A stretch of DNA of 64,000 nucleotides from Rhizobium favelukesii (GCF_000577275.2 NZ_HG916855.1:930001-994000); one strand, 5' to 3'; numbered from the stretch's first letter, positions 1 through 8,913 are shown. Notes: a model not told the origin generated them from the sequence alone. Translations and numbers: made by a program.

Positions 1-82
1 GCAGCGGGAACTGCTCGAACGCCTCGACGTCGGGCAAGGCGACTATGGGACGGCCGAAGCCGCCGGGGGTGGTTACAAGCAT
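1..82 (-). CDS. 5' end of an unidentified gene, cut by the window edge
   Basis: Only 27 codons are present, starting at the ATG at 82 and reading MLVTTPGGFGRPIVALPDVE and onward to the window edge. A ribosome binding site, AGGGAGGT, lies about 8 bases upstream, so the start is well supported. The early glycine-rich segment loosely recalls nucleotide-binding starts, but the piece is too short to assign a family. It lies downstream of and in the same direction as the transhydroxylase-TetR genes, with about 200 bases between that could hold its own promoter. Confidence 0.5.
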   Translation of the reverse strand, partial: MLVTTPGGFGRPIVALPDVEAFEQFPL

Positions 83-278
83 GGTGGTCTACCTCCCTAA
101 AGGTCAGCGTCGGCGCGCCTTGGCTGCAAGCCGGATGCAGCGATGCGACCGACTTCCTCAGAGCCGGCCTCCAGCGCCATAGGCATGAACTTCGCCGCGT
201 CTGATCCGTCGTCTCGCCTGGTCCTGTCGCCCGGCATCACCGGAAGGGCCGCGGAGAAACGGATGCAGACCGTCGTCG

Positions 279-926
279 TCAACATGGAAGAGCTCCATTC
301 CGGAGCGCCTCGATGCTGAATGAAATCAACTCCTCGGGCGTAATGAGCGAGCGCCTCAGATGGAACGTCTTGATGGCTTTCGGTTCCCAGAGTGCGGCAG
401 TCGACGTGCACAGGCATTCGGCGGCGCGAAGACTGTCCTGCTGGCGAAATTCCCCTTCCCGGACACCCGCCTCGACCAATTCTGCGACGATGCTTCTCAC
501 GCGCTTGACGTGTGCTTCGAAGGCGGGCCAGTGTTCGTCATCGGCGATCGTGAGCAGCTCGAAGAGCTTTTCCTCATCCCGCATGAGGGCGAGAAAACCT
601 CGATGAAGGCCGCCGAAGAACTCGCGAAGTGTTGCAGCGCTGAGCTTTCTGTCGGAGCCCGATCGCGTTGCCGGAAATGTGTCTTCGAGCACGCGCGCAA
701 CGAGCGCATCGTACAACGCCAGCTTGGACGGAAAGAACCTGTAGACATTTGCCGGCGACATGCTGAGGTAGCTCGCGATGTCGCATACGTTCGTCTTGGC
801 GGATCCGTGGATCGCGCACAAAGTCTCTGCTGCACCGAGTATGCGGGCTACGCTTGTTTCCCGGCTCTCCTGCCGTCTTCGTCGGCGAGATGTCATGCCA
901 GGGCGGCAATGATCACTCTCAAGCAT
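279..926 (-). CDS. TetR family transcriptional regulator (AefR-like)
   Basis: A 215-residue DNA-binding repressor. The N-terminal helix-turn-helix (about residues 20-65) contains KTNVCDIASYLSMSPANVYR followed by FFPSK, the recognition-helix pattern of TetR proteins; the C-terminal half is a helical ligand/dimer domain. I chose the ATG at 926 because GGAGG lies 5 bases upstream. That ATG overlaps the stop of the Fe-S subunit gene (919-921), so the two are probably translationally coupled. This suggests the regulator is made together with the molybdoenzyme and may feed back on it, although another TetR gene lies divergent at the operon's head. The truncated TetR at 39564 belongs to the same subtype. 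Confidence 0.88.
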   Translation of the reverse strand: MLESDHCRPGMTSRRRRRQESRETSVARILGAAETLCAIHGSAKTNVCDIASYLSMSPANVYRFFPSKLALYDALVARVLEDTFPATRSGSDRKLSAATLREFFGGLHRGFLALMRDEEKLFELLTIADDEHWPAFEAHVKRVRSIVAELVEAGVREGEFRQQDSLRAAECLCTSTAALWEPKAIKTFHLRRSLITPEELISFSIEALRNGALPC

Positions 927-1794
927 CGGCGCCTCCACGCGAATCCGCGGGTGAATTGCCAGTCAACCTCAGTTCGCCGAGATAGACGCTCTCCGACAGA
1001 ACGCAGTCGCGCCAGATGCCACCAAGGGCATGGGTGATGTCGATGCGATAGGTGCCGCCGTCCCCGGCGAGCTTGTTGAAGCGAAAGTCGCCGAAACCGT
1101 CGGTGACCGTCCTCGCGAGAACCGTGCCGTCCTGGGACAGGGTGACGTCGGCCGCCTCGACGCATTCCACGGTGCCGCCGACATCGGCGCTGACGCTACC
1201 GCCCACGAAGCATGTCTCCCACCTTTCCAGTCCCCGGTACCAGACGCGGGGGTTGGCTCCGAGGTTGGGCTTGAGCACCTGAAGTCCGTCTGTTTCCGCT
1301 TTTTTCTTCATCGCGGCGTCATCGACTTTCAACGCCTCGAAGACGTCCGTCGGGCAGGACTGTTGACAGCGGGGCCGGTCCCACCCCTGATCCAGTAGGT
1401 GGGCGTCGAAGAACCATGTCTCCGGCACCTGTTGCTCCTCATTCCAGACGATCGCGCCATACGGGCAGGAACGGACGATGTCCTTGCGGCCACGCGACTT
1501 CACCGGATCGATGATGACGATACCGTCATCGCGTTTGCGGATGGCGTCGCCGGCGCGGCGAATGCAGGGCGCATCGTCGCAGTGATTGCACATCACCGGC
1601 AGGTAGGTGGTCTCCACCATGGGCGCGCTTCCCTGCGTACGGCGCAGGATTCGGATGGGGCTCTCGCCGACGGCGGCGGCCGGCGCCGCGTAGCCGGGGA
1701 AGTCGTTGCCGACGTGTTCATCTCGATTGGCGATGACGCAGTTGTAGCAGTTCTCGCAACGGCCGACGTTGATGATAAGATTCCACTTGCTCAC
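919..1794 (-). CDS. Fe-S electron-transfer subunit of a pyrogallol transhydroxylase-like molybdoenzyme
   Basis: A 291-residue protein with the Cys pattern of DMSO-reductase-family beta subunits: CENCYNC near residue 15, CNHCDDAPC near 70, CPYGAIVW near 110, and CQQSC in the middle. After about residue 190 comes a beta-rich segment (VTLSQDGTVLARTVTDGFGD) resembling the transthyretin/carboxypeptidase-regulatory fold at the C-terminus of the Pelobacter transhydroxylase small subunit. I chose the GTG at 1794 over an upstream ATG in frame because AGGAGG sits 4 bases before it, inside the 11-base gap after the large-subunit stop. It has no twin-arginine signal, so the complex is probably cytoplasmic. 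Role (family knowledge): wires the Mo site; the transhydroxylase reaction itself is redox-neutral. Confidence 0.85.
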   Translation of the reverse strand: MSKWNLIINVGRCENCYNCVIANRDEHVGNDFPGYAAPAAAVGESPIRILRRTQGSAPMVETTYLPVMCNHCDDAPCIRRAGDAIRKRDDGIVIIDPVKSRGRKDIVRSCPYGAIVWNEEQQVPETWFFDAHLLDQGWDRPRCQQSCPTDVFEALKVDDAAMKKKAETDGLQVLKPNLGANPRVWYRGLERWETCFVGGSVSADVGGTVECVEAADVTLSQDGTVLARTVTDGFGDFRFNKLAGDGGTYRIDITHALGGIWRDCVLSESVYLGELRLTGNSPADSRGGADA

Positions 1795-1805
1795 AAGACT
1801 TCCTC

Positions 1806-4805
1806 CTAAGCCGCGCGCGCCATCTTGAAGGCTTCGGCGTTCCGCCACTTCTCGATCTGCACGAGGCACGAGTTGGGCGCCATGCTGCTGGTTCCGCGGC
1901 TCTGCGATCTGTCCGGCGTCAGCGTGTTCAGGCAGCCGCCGATCTCGACGGTCTCGCCTTCGACGTCGACGAGCTGAAATTCCGCGCTCGCTTCGTAGGA
2001 TTTGACGACGCCTGGGGTGACCAGGGGCGAAATGTCGGCGGCGCAGATGACGGCGCCCCGGTCGTTGAAGATTTTCACCAGGTCGCGATGGCGGATGCCC
2101 CGCGCCGCGGCGTCGGCCGTGTTGACGCGCAGCAGCCAGAAGCGATGCCCGGCAATCAGGGCGCGATGGTCATCCACCTGATTGACCGCGCTGTTCTTGC
2201 CGTCCATGCTGGTGTGGAAGCTGTAGCGGCTGTGCGTCGCGATCATCTGCAGCGGATAGCGTTCCGCCAGCTCGGCATTGCGGCCTTCCCAGGACGGAAT
2301 GTAACGGTTGACCGCCGGCCGGTCCGGATTATCCGCAGTGTGCCGCTTGAATATCTCGGGCACGAATTCCAGCTTGCCGCTCGGCGTCTGCAGGCCCATG
2401 CCGAACTGCTCGGCATACTGGGACGGCATCGGCGCAGGTTCGGGCAGGTCCTTGCGCCGACCCTTGGCGAACCAGCGCATATCGACGGGCTGGCGCAGCT
2501 CCGGCTTTTCCGGCGGCACGACGTAGTAGCCCTTGCGACAGAATTTCTTCCAGGCGACGTGATCGGGCAGATCCGACGAATCGAAGACGCGCTTGACCCA
2601 GTCGAGTTCGCTGCAGCCCTCGGTGAAGACTGCGCCCAGGCCCAGCCGGGTCAGGATGGCGGTGAATATCTCATAGTCGGACTTCGACTCTCCTAGTGGC
2701 TCTATGCATTTGTGCTGGAGGGTGACGACGCGATGGTTGACGACGTTGACGCCGTGATGGGCGTAGCCTCCGGAGTTCGCCCATTCTCCGATGTCCCAGC
2801 GCTCCAGTGACGTGCAGGCCGGCAGGATGATGTCGGCGAACTGGGCCTCGCCCTCCATCCAGATGGACTGGTTCACCACGAACTCGATGCTCTCGTGCCG
2901 GTAGGCGTCCACCCAGCGCCCGGACCGCGTCACGGTGCTGAGCGACGATCCGCCGTAGCGGTAGATCATGTGGATCGGCGAGTAGCCAGGCATCGGATAG
3001 GTGAACGGCGCGAACTGCGCCTCCTGGGCCATGCCGTCCCACAGGTAGCCGGTGGCCTCGCCGTCTATGATCGCGTCGGGCATTTGCTGGCGCGGCACCA
3101 TCTGCTTGACGGGGTTCATCGTCAGGATGTGCGGCATGCGCTGATAGTTGTTTACGGCATTGCCGGTAAAGGCGAGGTCGCCGGATATCCCCCCGTCCGC
3201 ATAGCCCGGGAAATAGAAATGCAGGTCGTGCGGGATGCCGATCTCGAGGTTGCCGAAATTGACGCCGGGCTTGCCCCAGCCCTGCATCGCCATCATCATA
3301 ATCATGCAGCGCGCCCATTGCGCACCCGTCGCGCCGCGGCCCGCGCCGCCGAAGCCGGTGCCGGTCATGCCGACGGCAAGGTAGACCTTCCTGCCGCCCC
3401 ATTTGCGGGCCAGGGCGCGCACGTCCTTGGCAGGGATTCCGGTCTCGGACTCCTGCCATTCAGGGGTCTTGGGGACTCCGTCGGTCTCGCCGAGCAGGTA
3501 GGCCTTCCATTCGTCGAAACCGGTGGTGCGGGTGGCGACGTAGTCCTTGTCATAAAGGCCTTCCGTGGCCCAGACATACATGATCGCCTGGGCGAGGGCC
3601 GCGTCGGTCTGCGGCCGGACGGGAAACCAGCGTCCGCCAAACAACTGAGCTGTCGGATTGCAATGCGGATCAATGTGAACGAACTCGATGCCGAGTTCCT
3701 TCGCCCAGAGGCGACGCGTCGTGCCCTCGAATCCTGCGTAGGCTCCGTTGGTGCTTTCGGGATCGCTGGACCAGAAGACGATCATCTCGGCTTCCTTGAG
3801 GCAATCCTCGACGCCGCCATAGCCCGCCGGCACGCCGACACGCATCGAATTGCCGAAATGGTGCATGGCGCCCCAGTACCAGCCCTCCCAACTGTCCGGA
3901 TTGGCGGCCACCCGCGTGAACCCGATCAGGTTGGCGAACCGCATCAGCGAGCTGAGATAGTAGCCGACGTTGCCCCACTGGTGGTGGGACGACATCGGGA
4001 AGGTGATGGCACCCGGCCCATGGACGCGCTTCTGCCGGTTGATCTCCTTGGCGACGATGTCCAGCGCTTCGTCCCAGGTGATCCGCACGTAGCCGGATTT
4101 GCCGCGGTTTTGGGGATTGCGTTCGCCATCGGGATCGAAGTCCACTCGCTTCATGGGATGAAGGATTCGCTTGTCCGAATAGACCAGGGATTTCATCGTC
4201 AGGGCGTGGGGCGCCACCAGCGCCCGACGGGGCGGACTGAACTTGCGGCCGCGCGCCTCGATCACCCAGGTGGATGGATCTGTCGCGTCGAACTCGAGGG
4301 GGGTGACCCGTAGAATGCGGCCATCCTTGACGTAGACGAAGAGGGGACCGCCGTTGGTGCAGGTGGTGTACCTTAGACTGCCATCGGACATTCGCGTCCC
4401 CATGGACAGACCGGCGGTATCGCTCATGTTGAGGGTCTGCGTGAACCAGACGACCAACTCGTCCGGCCCGGTGGTCACAACCTTGAAGTTCTTGGCCGCG
4501 TGGATGATCTCGCCCTGATCGCGATTGGGCAGCAGGAGTTTCAAGGCGGTCGCCACATCCTTGAAGGACATCGCCACCTCGGCCTCGGCGGCCGCAGCCG
4601 ACCGGGAGCGGAACCTGCCGTTCCGGATTTCCACGATGCGGCCAATGCTGCCGTCCTGCAGCCCGATCCATGCGACGACGTCGCGCTGCTTCAGCCGTTC
4701 CCGGAACGCGGGATTACGGGAGGCCGTGAGGTTCATCACCTTCGGCAGGGCGACAAGGATGGCCCTGAGGAGCTGCCGGTTCATCTTAGATCTTATGGCT
4801 GACAT
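1806..4805 (-). CDS. Molybdopterin oxidoreductase, pyrogallol hydroxytransferase-like large subunit with N-terminal SCP2-like domain
   Basis: A 999-residue member of the DMSO-reductase family. From about residue 140 it follows the Pelobacter acidigallici pyrogallol-phloroglucinol transhydroxylase as I remember it: NGGPLFVYVKDGRILRVTP, then SSHHQWGNVGY near 270 (active-site His) and NPDSWEGWYWG near 300 (Ser expected to bind Mo), later FADIILPACTSLERWDIGEW. No N-terminal CxxC cluster motif is present, as in that enzyme. Residues 1-125 are an extra domain with the SCP2-like pattern ISF/MSFKDVATALKLLLPN, NFKVV and a WF motif. A later Met (residue 8) is an alternative start. Pathway (inference): hydroxyl transfer between trihydroxybenzenes, in phloroglucinol-type aromatic breakdown. 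It is first in an operon with the Fe-S subunit and a TetR gene. Confidence 0.85.
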   Translation of the reverse strand: MSAIRSKMNRQLLRAILVALPKVMNLTASRNPAFRERLKQRDVVAWIGLQDGSIGRIVEIRNGRFRSRSAAAAEAEVAMSFKDVATALKLLLPNRDQGEIIHAAKNFKVVTTGPDELVVWFTQTLNMSDTAGLSMGTRMSDGSLRYTTCTNGGPLFVYVKDGRILRVTPLEFDATDPSTWVIEARGRKFSPPRRALVAPHALTMKSLVYSDKRILHPMKRVDFDPDGERNPQNRGKSGYVRITWDEALDIVAKEINRQKRVHGPGAITFPMSSHHQWGNVGYYLSSLMRFANLIGFTRVAANPDSWEGWYWGAMHHFGNSMRVGVPAGYGGVEDCLKEAEMIVFWSSDPESTNGAYAGFEGTTRRLWAKELGIEFVHIDPHCNPTAQLFGGRWFPVRPQTDAALAQAIMYVWATEGLYDKDYVATRTTGFDEWKAYLLGETDGVPKTPEWQESETGIPAKDVRALARKWGGRKVYLAVGMTGTGFGGAGRGATGAQWARCMIMMMAMQGWGKPGVNFGNLEIGIPHDLHFYFPGYADGGISGDLAFTGNAVNNYQRMPHILTMNPVKQMVPRQQMPDAIIDGEATGYLWDGMAQEAQFAPFTYPMPGYSPIHMIYRYGGSSLSTVTRSGRWVDAYRHESIEFVVNQSIWMEGEAQFADIILPACTSLERWDIGEWANSGGYAHHGVNVVNHRVVTLQHKCIEPLGESKSDYEIFTAILTRLGLGAVFTEGCSELDWVKRVFDSSDLPDHVAWKKFCRKGYYVVPPEKPELRQPVDMRWFAKGRRKDLPEPAPMPSQYAEQFGMGLQTPSGKLEFVPEIFKRHTADNPDRPAVNRYIPSWEGRNAELAERYPLQMIATHSRYSFHTSMDGKNSAVNQVDDHRALIAGHRFWLLRVNTADAAARGIRHRDLVKIFNDRGAVICAADISPLVTPGVVKSYEASAEFQLVDVEGETVEIGGCLNTLTPDRSQSRGTSSMAPNSCLVQIEKWRNAEAFKMARAA

Positions 4806-4927
4806 GTCGTGCCGGTCCTCGAGTCGTAACGTTCGATCTGGAGGCGAAGAAGGAAGAGGCCCGATCGCTCATCGCGAGGGTCCGCCGCTTCGTCGATGGT
4901 GCTCCTCCGATCCCATCTTTCAATATG

Positions 4928-4976
4928 GACCTTTATGTCATAATGACTATAAGGTCAATTTGAAAATTATTGACCT
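4928..4976. promoter_or_regulatory. Palindromic operator between the molybdoenzyme operon and the divergent tetR
   Basis: An odd-length palindrome spans 4928-4956: outer arms GACCTT/AAGGTC and inner arms GTCAT/ATGAC around one central A, with three unpaired bases on each side. The right outer arm is reused in a second inverted repeat, AGGTCAAT (4952-4959) and ATTGACCT (4969-4976). On the minus strand a TTGACC box overlaps the site, a plausible -35 element for the molybdoenzyme operon. A site of this size between divergent genes is typical of TetR binding. The rest of the 4806-5146 gap shows nothing else clear. Confidence 0.6.
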
Positions 4977-5146
4977 GTTAATCTAATGATCTGGCCGCCC
5001 GCATCGGGGCGGGCCGCAGGCATTGACGACGCGGGCGGCGCCACTAGAATCGTCCGGAGATCCGGATTCGACCGGACCATGATGGAAATTCCGCCGGGGC
5101 CGTCCTTCGGGGCAGGGCGGGTCTGATGCGCTGGCAAGGAGCGGTA

Positions 5147-5851
5147 ATGGCACGAATCAATCTTGAGCGTCGGGCGGCGATCGGCGAGGCGAAGCGCGCC
5201 CGCACGCGCGCGGCGATCCTTGAAGCCGCGCGGGCCTGCTATGCAGCCCCGGAGCCGGTCTCGGCGACGGTGGATGCCGTGACCCAGGCCGCAGGGGTGG
5301 CGAAAGGAACCTTCTATCTGCATTTTCGGGACCTTCCGGCGCTGGAGGCGGAGCTGGGCGAGACGCTGATCGCGGAATTGAGCGAGCGTCTGGAGCCGGC
5401 CCGCCTGGCGGTCGACAACCCGCTGACCCGCATGGCCACGGCCGTCACCATACTGCTTCGCGACCTGGCCGCAGCGCCAGCGCAAGCCCGTCTCGCCGCG
5501 CGCGCGGCCGTCATGCTGCCAGATGTCGCCCAGGCGGTGCAGGCTCGGCTGCGGGGGGACCTCGCCGACGCCCAGGCGGACGGCCTGCTGGCGGTCGGGT
5601 CCGTCGATCTCGCGGTCCGCATCGTTGTCGCGCTTGTCGAGCAGGCTTCATCGCTTTTCAGCACGAGCAGGATCGATGCGACGGCCATCCCGGACATCGT
5701 ACGCGCGGTCTTGCGCGCGATGGGATGCCCGCCGGGCGACGCCGCGAACCGGACAGACGAGGCGGCACTGAACGCCGATGCCTTTGCTCAACGAACATCC
5801 GCGGTCGCCGGCGCGGTTTCCAGAATTCATCAGACCAACCAAGTCGAATAA
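5147..5851 (+). CDS. TetR family transcriptional regulator
   Basis: A 234-residue repressor-type protein. The helix-turn-helix (about residues 15-60) includes VDAVTQAAGVAKGTFYLHF, the canonical TetR recognition pattern. The C-terminal part is alanine-rich and helical, as expected for the ligand/dimer domain. I chose the ATG at 5147, not the in-frame ATG at 5126, because AAGGAG lies 5 bases before it. It is divergent from the molybdoenzyme operon across a palindromic operator, so it is the most likely direct regulator of that operon and of itself. The last 30 or so residues look low-complexity and may be a non-homologous read-through tail. Confidence 0.88.
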   Translation: MARINLERRAAIGEAKRARTRAAILEAARACYAAPEPVSATVDAVTQAAGVAKGTFYLHFRDLPALEAELGETLIAELSERLEPARLAVDNPLTRMATAVTILLRDLAAAPAQARLAARAAVMLPDVAQAVQARLRGDLADAQADGLLAVGSVDLAVRIVVALVEQASSLFSTSRIDATAIPDIVRAVLRAMGCPPGDAANRTDEAALNADAFAQRTSAVAGAVSRIHQTNQVE

Positions 5852-5929
5852 GACTATGGCTAGTGAACTACGCCTTCAACGAGTACTGCGCTCTGCACGA
5901 ACTCTTCTGAAAGGCCCGCCTTGCGGAAT

Positions 5930-6145
5930 CCGCGTTCGCAGACGTATGCACGGGCTATGGCCGCCAGCCGCATGCGCGGGCTGTCGAGCTCCTTCGTCGT
6001 TTCGGCCATGCGCATCGCCAGAAGTTCGAACCCCACCGCCGAGACGGCCGCGAGCAGTTCGCGCTTGTCGGCGAAATGTTTGTACGGGGCGTTGTGAGAC
6101 GCCCGCCCGGCGGGCGAGCTCACGGGGCGAAAACAGCGAATGGCA
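5930..6145 (-). pseudogene. TetR gene relic
   Basis: Fragments matching the intact TetR at 8195-8881 are split over two frames: ELARRAGVS in one, and HNAPYKHFADKRELLAAVSA through KELDSPRMRLAAIARAYVCE in the other. The frame changes just after GVS, where the DNA has lost bases relative to the intact gene. The start and the whole C-terminal ligand domain are gone. About 200 bp align by eye at nucleotide level with 8575-8790, so this is a diverged, decayed paralogue. No recognisable gene lies between this relic and 6310. Confidence 0.75.
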
Positions 6146-6310
6146 AGTAGCCTCCGCGCAGAAGCTGGCCGTCAATGGCGCGCGGAACGGGTAGGTCGGC
6201 GCGGTAAGCAACCCCATGAACAGCTCAGGGAGGCGGCCTCAGCGCCTGTGAGGTCGCGAACCCGATCGGCTGGAGGGCAAGCCCAACGCGGGCCGCAAGC
6301 ACCACTTTGT

Positions 6311-6424
6311 TCAAAACACGCGGAAACTTGTGACGCCGCGGTTGGCTTCGATGCGCTCGAGCAGGGCAAACCCGGCAATCGTGACGACTGCGATGAGCGA
6401 GGAGGCCAATCCAAGCGCAATCAC
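6311..6424 (-). CDS. Possible 37-residue single-pass membrane protein
   Basis: A short reading frame begins with GTG at 6424 and encodes about 20 hydrophobic residues (IALGLASSLIAVVTIAGFAL) followed by a charged tail. AAGGA lies about 7 bases upstream. Its GTG overlaps the stop of the reading frame at 6421-6753 (GTGA), an arrangement typical of coupled genes, which is the main support. No family recognised. Chance occurrence is possible. Confidence 0.3.
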   Translation of the reverse strand: MIALGLASSLIAVVTIAGFALLERIEANRGVTSFRVF

Positions 6425-6753
6425 TGCTCTATCCTTCGTGATAACTTCTTACTGTTCTGGAGGGAGGAAGCGGTTAAAGGTTCATTCATAGCAGCATTGT
6501 CGAGCATGGTCTCCGCCAGCAGCCGCATCAGCTTCGTATTGGGCGACGGAACAGCTTCCTCTGCTCGTCCTGCCGGTAGCCTGGCAAATCCCACAAAAAC
6601 ACCGAGCGAACCTCCTTGAGCTGGGTGCCCGAGGACCACGTTCGTCAGCGTCGGCCAACGCGGCAGGAATTCGCCATAAGACCCAGGAACCAAGCCGACC
6701 GTTTGGCGACCGTCGTCAAGCGCGGTCCTATCTGAATTATCGCAAACTCTCAT
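6421..6753 (-). CDS. Hypothetical protein (weak)
   Basis: A 110-residue reading frame with no recognised domain. It has a Gly/Pro-rich middle (VLGHPAQGGSLGVFVGFARL) and a polar C-terminus. The ribosome binding site is only a weak AAGAGAGA. Support comes mainly from its stop overlapping the start of the small membrane protein frame at 6424. The stretch from 6754 to 7021 holds no gene that I trust. Confidence 0.3.
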   Translation of the reverse strand: MRVCDNSDRTALDDGRQTVGLVPGSYGEFLPRWPTLTNVVLGHPAQGGSLGVFVGFARLPAGRAEEAVPSPNTKLMRLLAETMLDNAAMNEPLTASSLQNSKKLSRRIEQ

Positions 6754-7021
6754 CCGAATCTCTCTTTTGCTGCACTACAGTACGAGGGCGCGATCAAGAC
6801 ATGCCACGTAGCCGTCGAGCGACAGGTCGCTTGCGGTAGCGCTGGTACCGTGAAAGTGAAGAGCCGGAACTTCAGTGAAGGCACGAGCACTGCTTCCTCA
6901 GTCCCTCGCTGGATGATCGTCCAAGGCGGGTCGGAACTTGGTAGACGTGTTACTGCAGCCGGCAAAAAAAAGATCGTGGAAGTGACTGTGACGACCGAGG
7001 GCCAGGTTTACCGTCGGCATC

Positions 7022-7420
7022 ATGAATGCGAGGCAGGAGCTGTCTCTTCCCGATGAAATGGACGTCTCGGTCTTCCATCCCGATCGCGACTCCGGACGAC
7101 CCGACGAGTTTATCGATCGGGAAGAACTCCGGACCCTGACGGAGGCGTGGATAGATTCAGTCGGCATCCGATCCCCGGCCCCCATAAGTGAAGACGCTGT
7201 GGATCGTTTGAATGAAGCGAAGGCCGCCCGAACCGTGTTGGAGGAAATCATTGCATCGGCAAGCGAGGCCGGCTGGGGGACGCGGGAAATCACGGTCGCT
7301 CTCATTGAGGCAGCGCAATCGCTCACGGATGCTAACCGGGCCGATCCAGAGCCGGCAGGCGATCCCGATGGCGAGGACGCAGTTCGGGAACAGATCGGAC
7401 ATGGCGAACAGTTCGATTAA
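7022..7420 (+). CDS. Conserved-looking rhizobial hypothetical protein
   Basis: A 132-residue acidic, soluble protein. Residues 60-105 form a predicted amphipathic helical segment (AVDRLNEAKAARTVLEEIIA, then EAGWGTREITVALIEAAQ). The EAGW-xxxE-xxxAL pattern also occurs in the small protein at 22503-22721 (MEAGWPADEATKALAAL), suggesting the two share a small helical domain found in rhizobial stress or plasmid genes. No catalytic motif is visible. The ribosome binding site is weak. Function unknown. Confidence 0.6.
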   Translation: MNARQELSLPDEMDVSVFHPDRDSGRPDEFIDREELRTLTEAWIDSVGIRSPAPISEDAVDRLNEAKAARTVLEEIIASASEAGWGTREITVALIEAAQSLTDANRADPEPAGDPDGEDAVREQIGHGEQFD

Positions 7421-7576
7421 TGTGTTTGTCCAGTCATCAGGACGGAACTGACCGACGTCCTTGAGAAGGCGCGATGATCATCCATGCTGCGGAAATCCGC
7501 CGAGGTTGTTGGCCGCCAAGTCGACTGGCGGCCGTCAGCTACACGGTCGAACGACCGGATATCGCTCATGCCTTAA

Positions 7577-8104
7577 TCACGGGACCAGGGACCTCTCGGT
7601 ATTTGCTGCTCGCTCGCCGGAAGGCGGCGGATGGTTTAACCTTTCCGCAAAAATCCTATGATCGGGTCGATAGGTGCCCGCCGCCAATTCTGCTCGGCCG
7701 GCCTCACCGAAATCCAAGAGAAAGTTCATTGCGCCGGAACGCGCGAGATCCCGCATTTCAGAAAGCGAGCGGTTAGGGGTCAGGTAGGTTTCGACGATCC
7801 TTTCCATTGCCATTTCGGCGGCATCCACGACCGGTCGCGATGAGATTAGACGCATTTGAGCGACCAGGGCGTAAAGCAGCACGAGATCTGAGACGTCGTC
7901 CTTCTGATGGCTGACCGCATCACCATAAAGCCGCGTGGCTTCGGCGATGAAATCCGAAAAGAGCTTTTCGCGCTTGGCAGCCTCGACCTCGCGTTGTTTT
8001 TCCTTCACCTGTGACCGGTGCGTCGCCCAGGCCGTAGCGAACGAAGCCAGGCCGCCGATCGCGACGCCGGCGAGGCCTACCAGGGCAGAAATGTATGCAT
8101 CCAT
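7577..8104 (-). CDS. Membrane-anchored hypothetical protein
   Basis: A 175-residue protein with one N-terminal membrane segment (ISALVGLAGVAIGGLASFAT, about residues 4-25), then a charged coiled-coil-like helix (SQVKEKQREVEAAKREKLFS) and a helical soluble domain. This layout is common in small rhizobial and enterobacterial inner-membrane proteins of unknown role. The C-terminal 30 residues are poorly structured. It lies downstream of and in the same direction as the TetR gene at 8195, about 90 bases away, so the two could share a transcript. Function unknown. Confidence 0.6.
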   Translation of the reverse strand: MDAYISALVGLAGVAIGGLASFATAWATHRSQVKEKQREVEAAKREKLFSDFIAEATRLYGDAVSHQKDDVSDLVLLYALVAQMRLISSRPVVDAAEMAMERIVETYLTPNRSLSEMRDLARSGAMNFLLDFGEAGRAELAAGTYRPDHRIFAERLNHPPPSGERAANTERSLVP

Positions 8105-8194
8105 GAGAATTCACCTTCCGGAACGAAAACACGGCGTGCACCAGGAAGATGACGGGGCCGCTCACCGACAAGCTCCGACTCGTCATCGGTACTT

Positions 8195-8881
8195 CTACCC
8201 CGCCAGCGGAGGACCTACCCAAACGCCTTCTGGCACCGCGGGGATGCTGTTCACCAATCCGTCGAGCATTCCCTGCAGGACGTTCCCGGTCAGCTCCTCC
8301 ATCTTGTCGCTAGGGCCGACGAGGCGGTCCGCCAGCAGCAAGGTGAGACCGTGCATTTGCGACCAAAAAATGAGAATGGCCCCATCGATCGTGCGGGTAT
8401 TGGCCTCGGTATCTGCAATTGGCCGCCCGAGAGCGCCGTCAGAAATCGCACCTACGATGAGTGCTTTCATGTTGTAGGCCGCGGTTCTTTCGATTGCGGG
8501 GCGCCCATCGTCCTGACCGGCGAGGTAGCCGCCGAACATCAATCTGTAGAGCGCCGGATTTTTGACGCCGCCGCAGACATATGCGCGCGCCATGGCTGTC
8601 AGCCTCTTGCGCGGACTGTCGAGTTCTTTGGTCGCTTCGGCCATGCGTTTTGACAGCAGTTCGAACCCAACCGCCGAAACGGCGGCGAGCAGTTCTCGCT
8701 TGTCGGCGAAGTGTTTGTATGGGGCGTTGTGGCTGACGCCTGCCCGACGGGCGAGTTCCCGCAGCGAAAACTCCGTGGTCTGTGATTCGCTGAGGACGTC
8801 GAGCGCTGCATCCACGATGGCCCTGTGCAGGTCGCCATGGTGGTACGGGCGTTGCTCTGTGCTGGAAATATTTTGGGTCAT
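8195..8881 (-). CDS. TetR family regulator with WHG-type C-terminal domain
   Basis: A 228-residue regulator. The N-terminus RPYHHGDLHRAIVDAAL and the helix-turn-helix FSLRELARRAGVSHNAPYKH with FADKRELL are diagnostic of the TetR subgroup with the WHG (TetR_C_33) C-terminal domain. The C-terminal half carries the usual LYRLMFGG segment after a Pro-Ala pair. The start ATG at 8881 follows a TTGACA box and an inverted repeat at 8914-8938, suggesting autoregulation. A closely similar inverted repeat lies before the RND efflux operon at 32996, so that operon may also be a target. Two decayed relatives flank it (5930-6145 and 9330-9503). Confidence 0.9.
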   Translation of the reverse strand: MTQNISSTEQRPYHHGDLHRAIVDAALDVLSESQTTEFSLRELARRAGVSHNAPYKHFADKRELLAAVSAVGFELLSKRMAEATKELDSPRKRLTAMARAYVCGGVKNPALYRLMFGGYLAGQDDGRPAIERTAAYNMKALIVGAISDGALGRPIADTEANTRTIDGAILIFWSQMHGLTLLLADRLVGPSDKMEELTGNVLQGMLDGLVNSIPAVPEGVWVGPPLAG

Positions 8882-8913
8882 ACCGGTCCAATTAGCCTCT
8901 CAAGTTGCTTCTG

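Noticed and set aside
360..1037. Long plus-strand reading frame of 225 codons
   Set aside because: It is the antisense shadow of the TetR and Fe-S subunit genes, which have clear motifs and ribosome binding sites on the minus strand.
2895..4313. Plus-strand frame of 472 codons opposite the molybdoenzyme
   Set aside because: High-GC shadow; translation has no domain character and the opposite strand encodes a recognisable enzyme.
6850..7056. Plus-strand frame before the gene at 7022
   Set aside because: Some protein-like segments, but no start signal, and it overlaps the better-supported frame at 7022.
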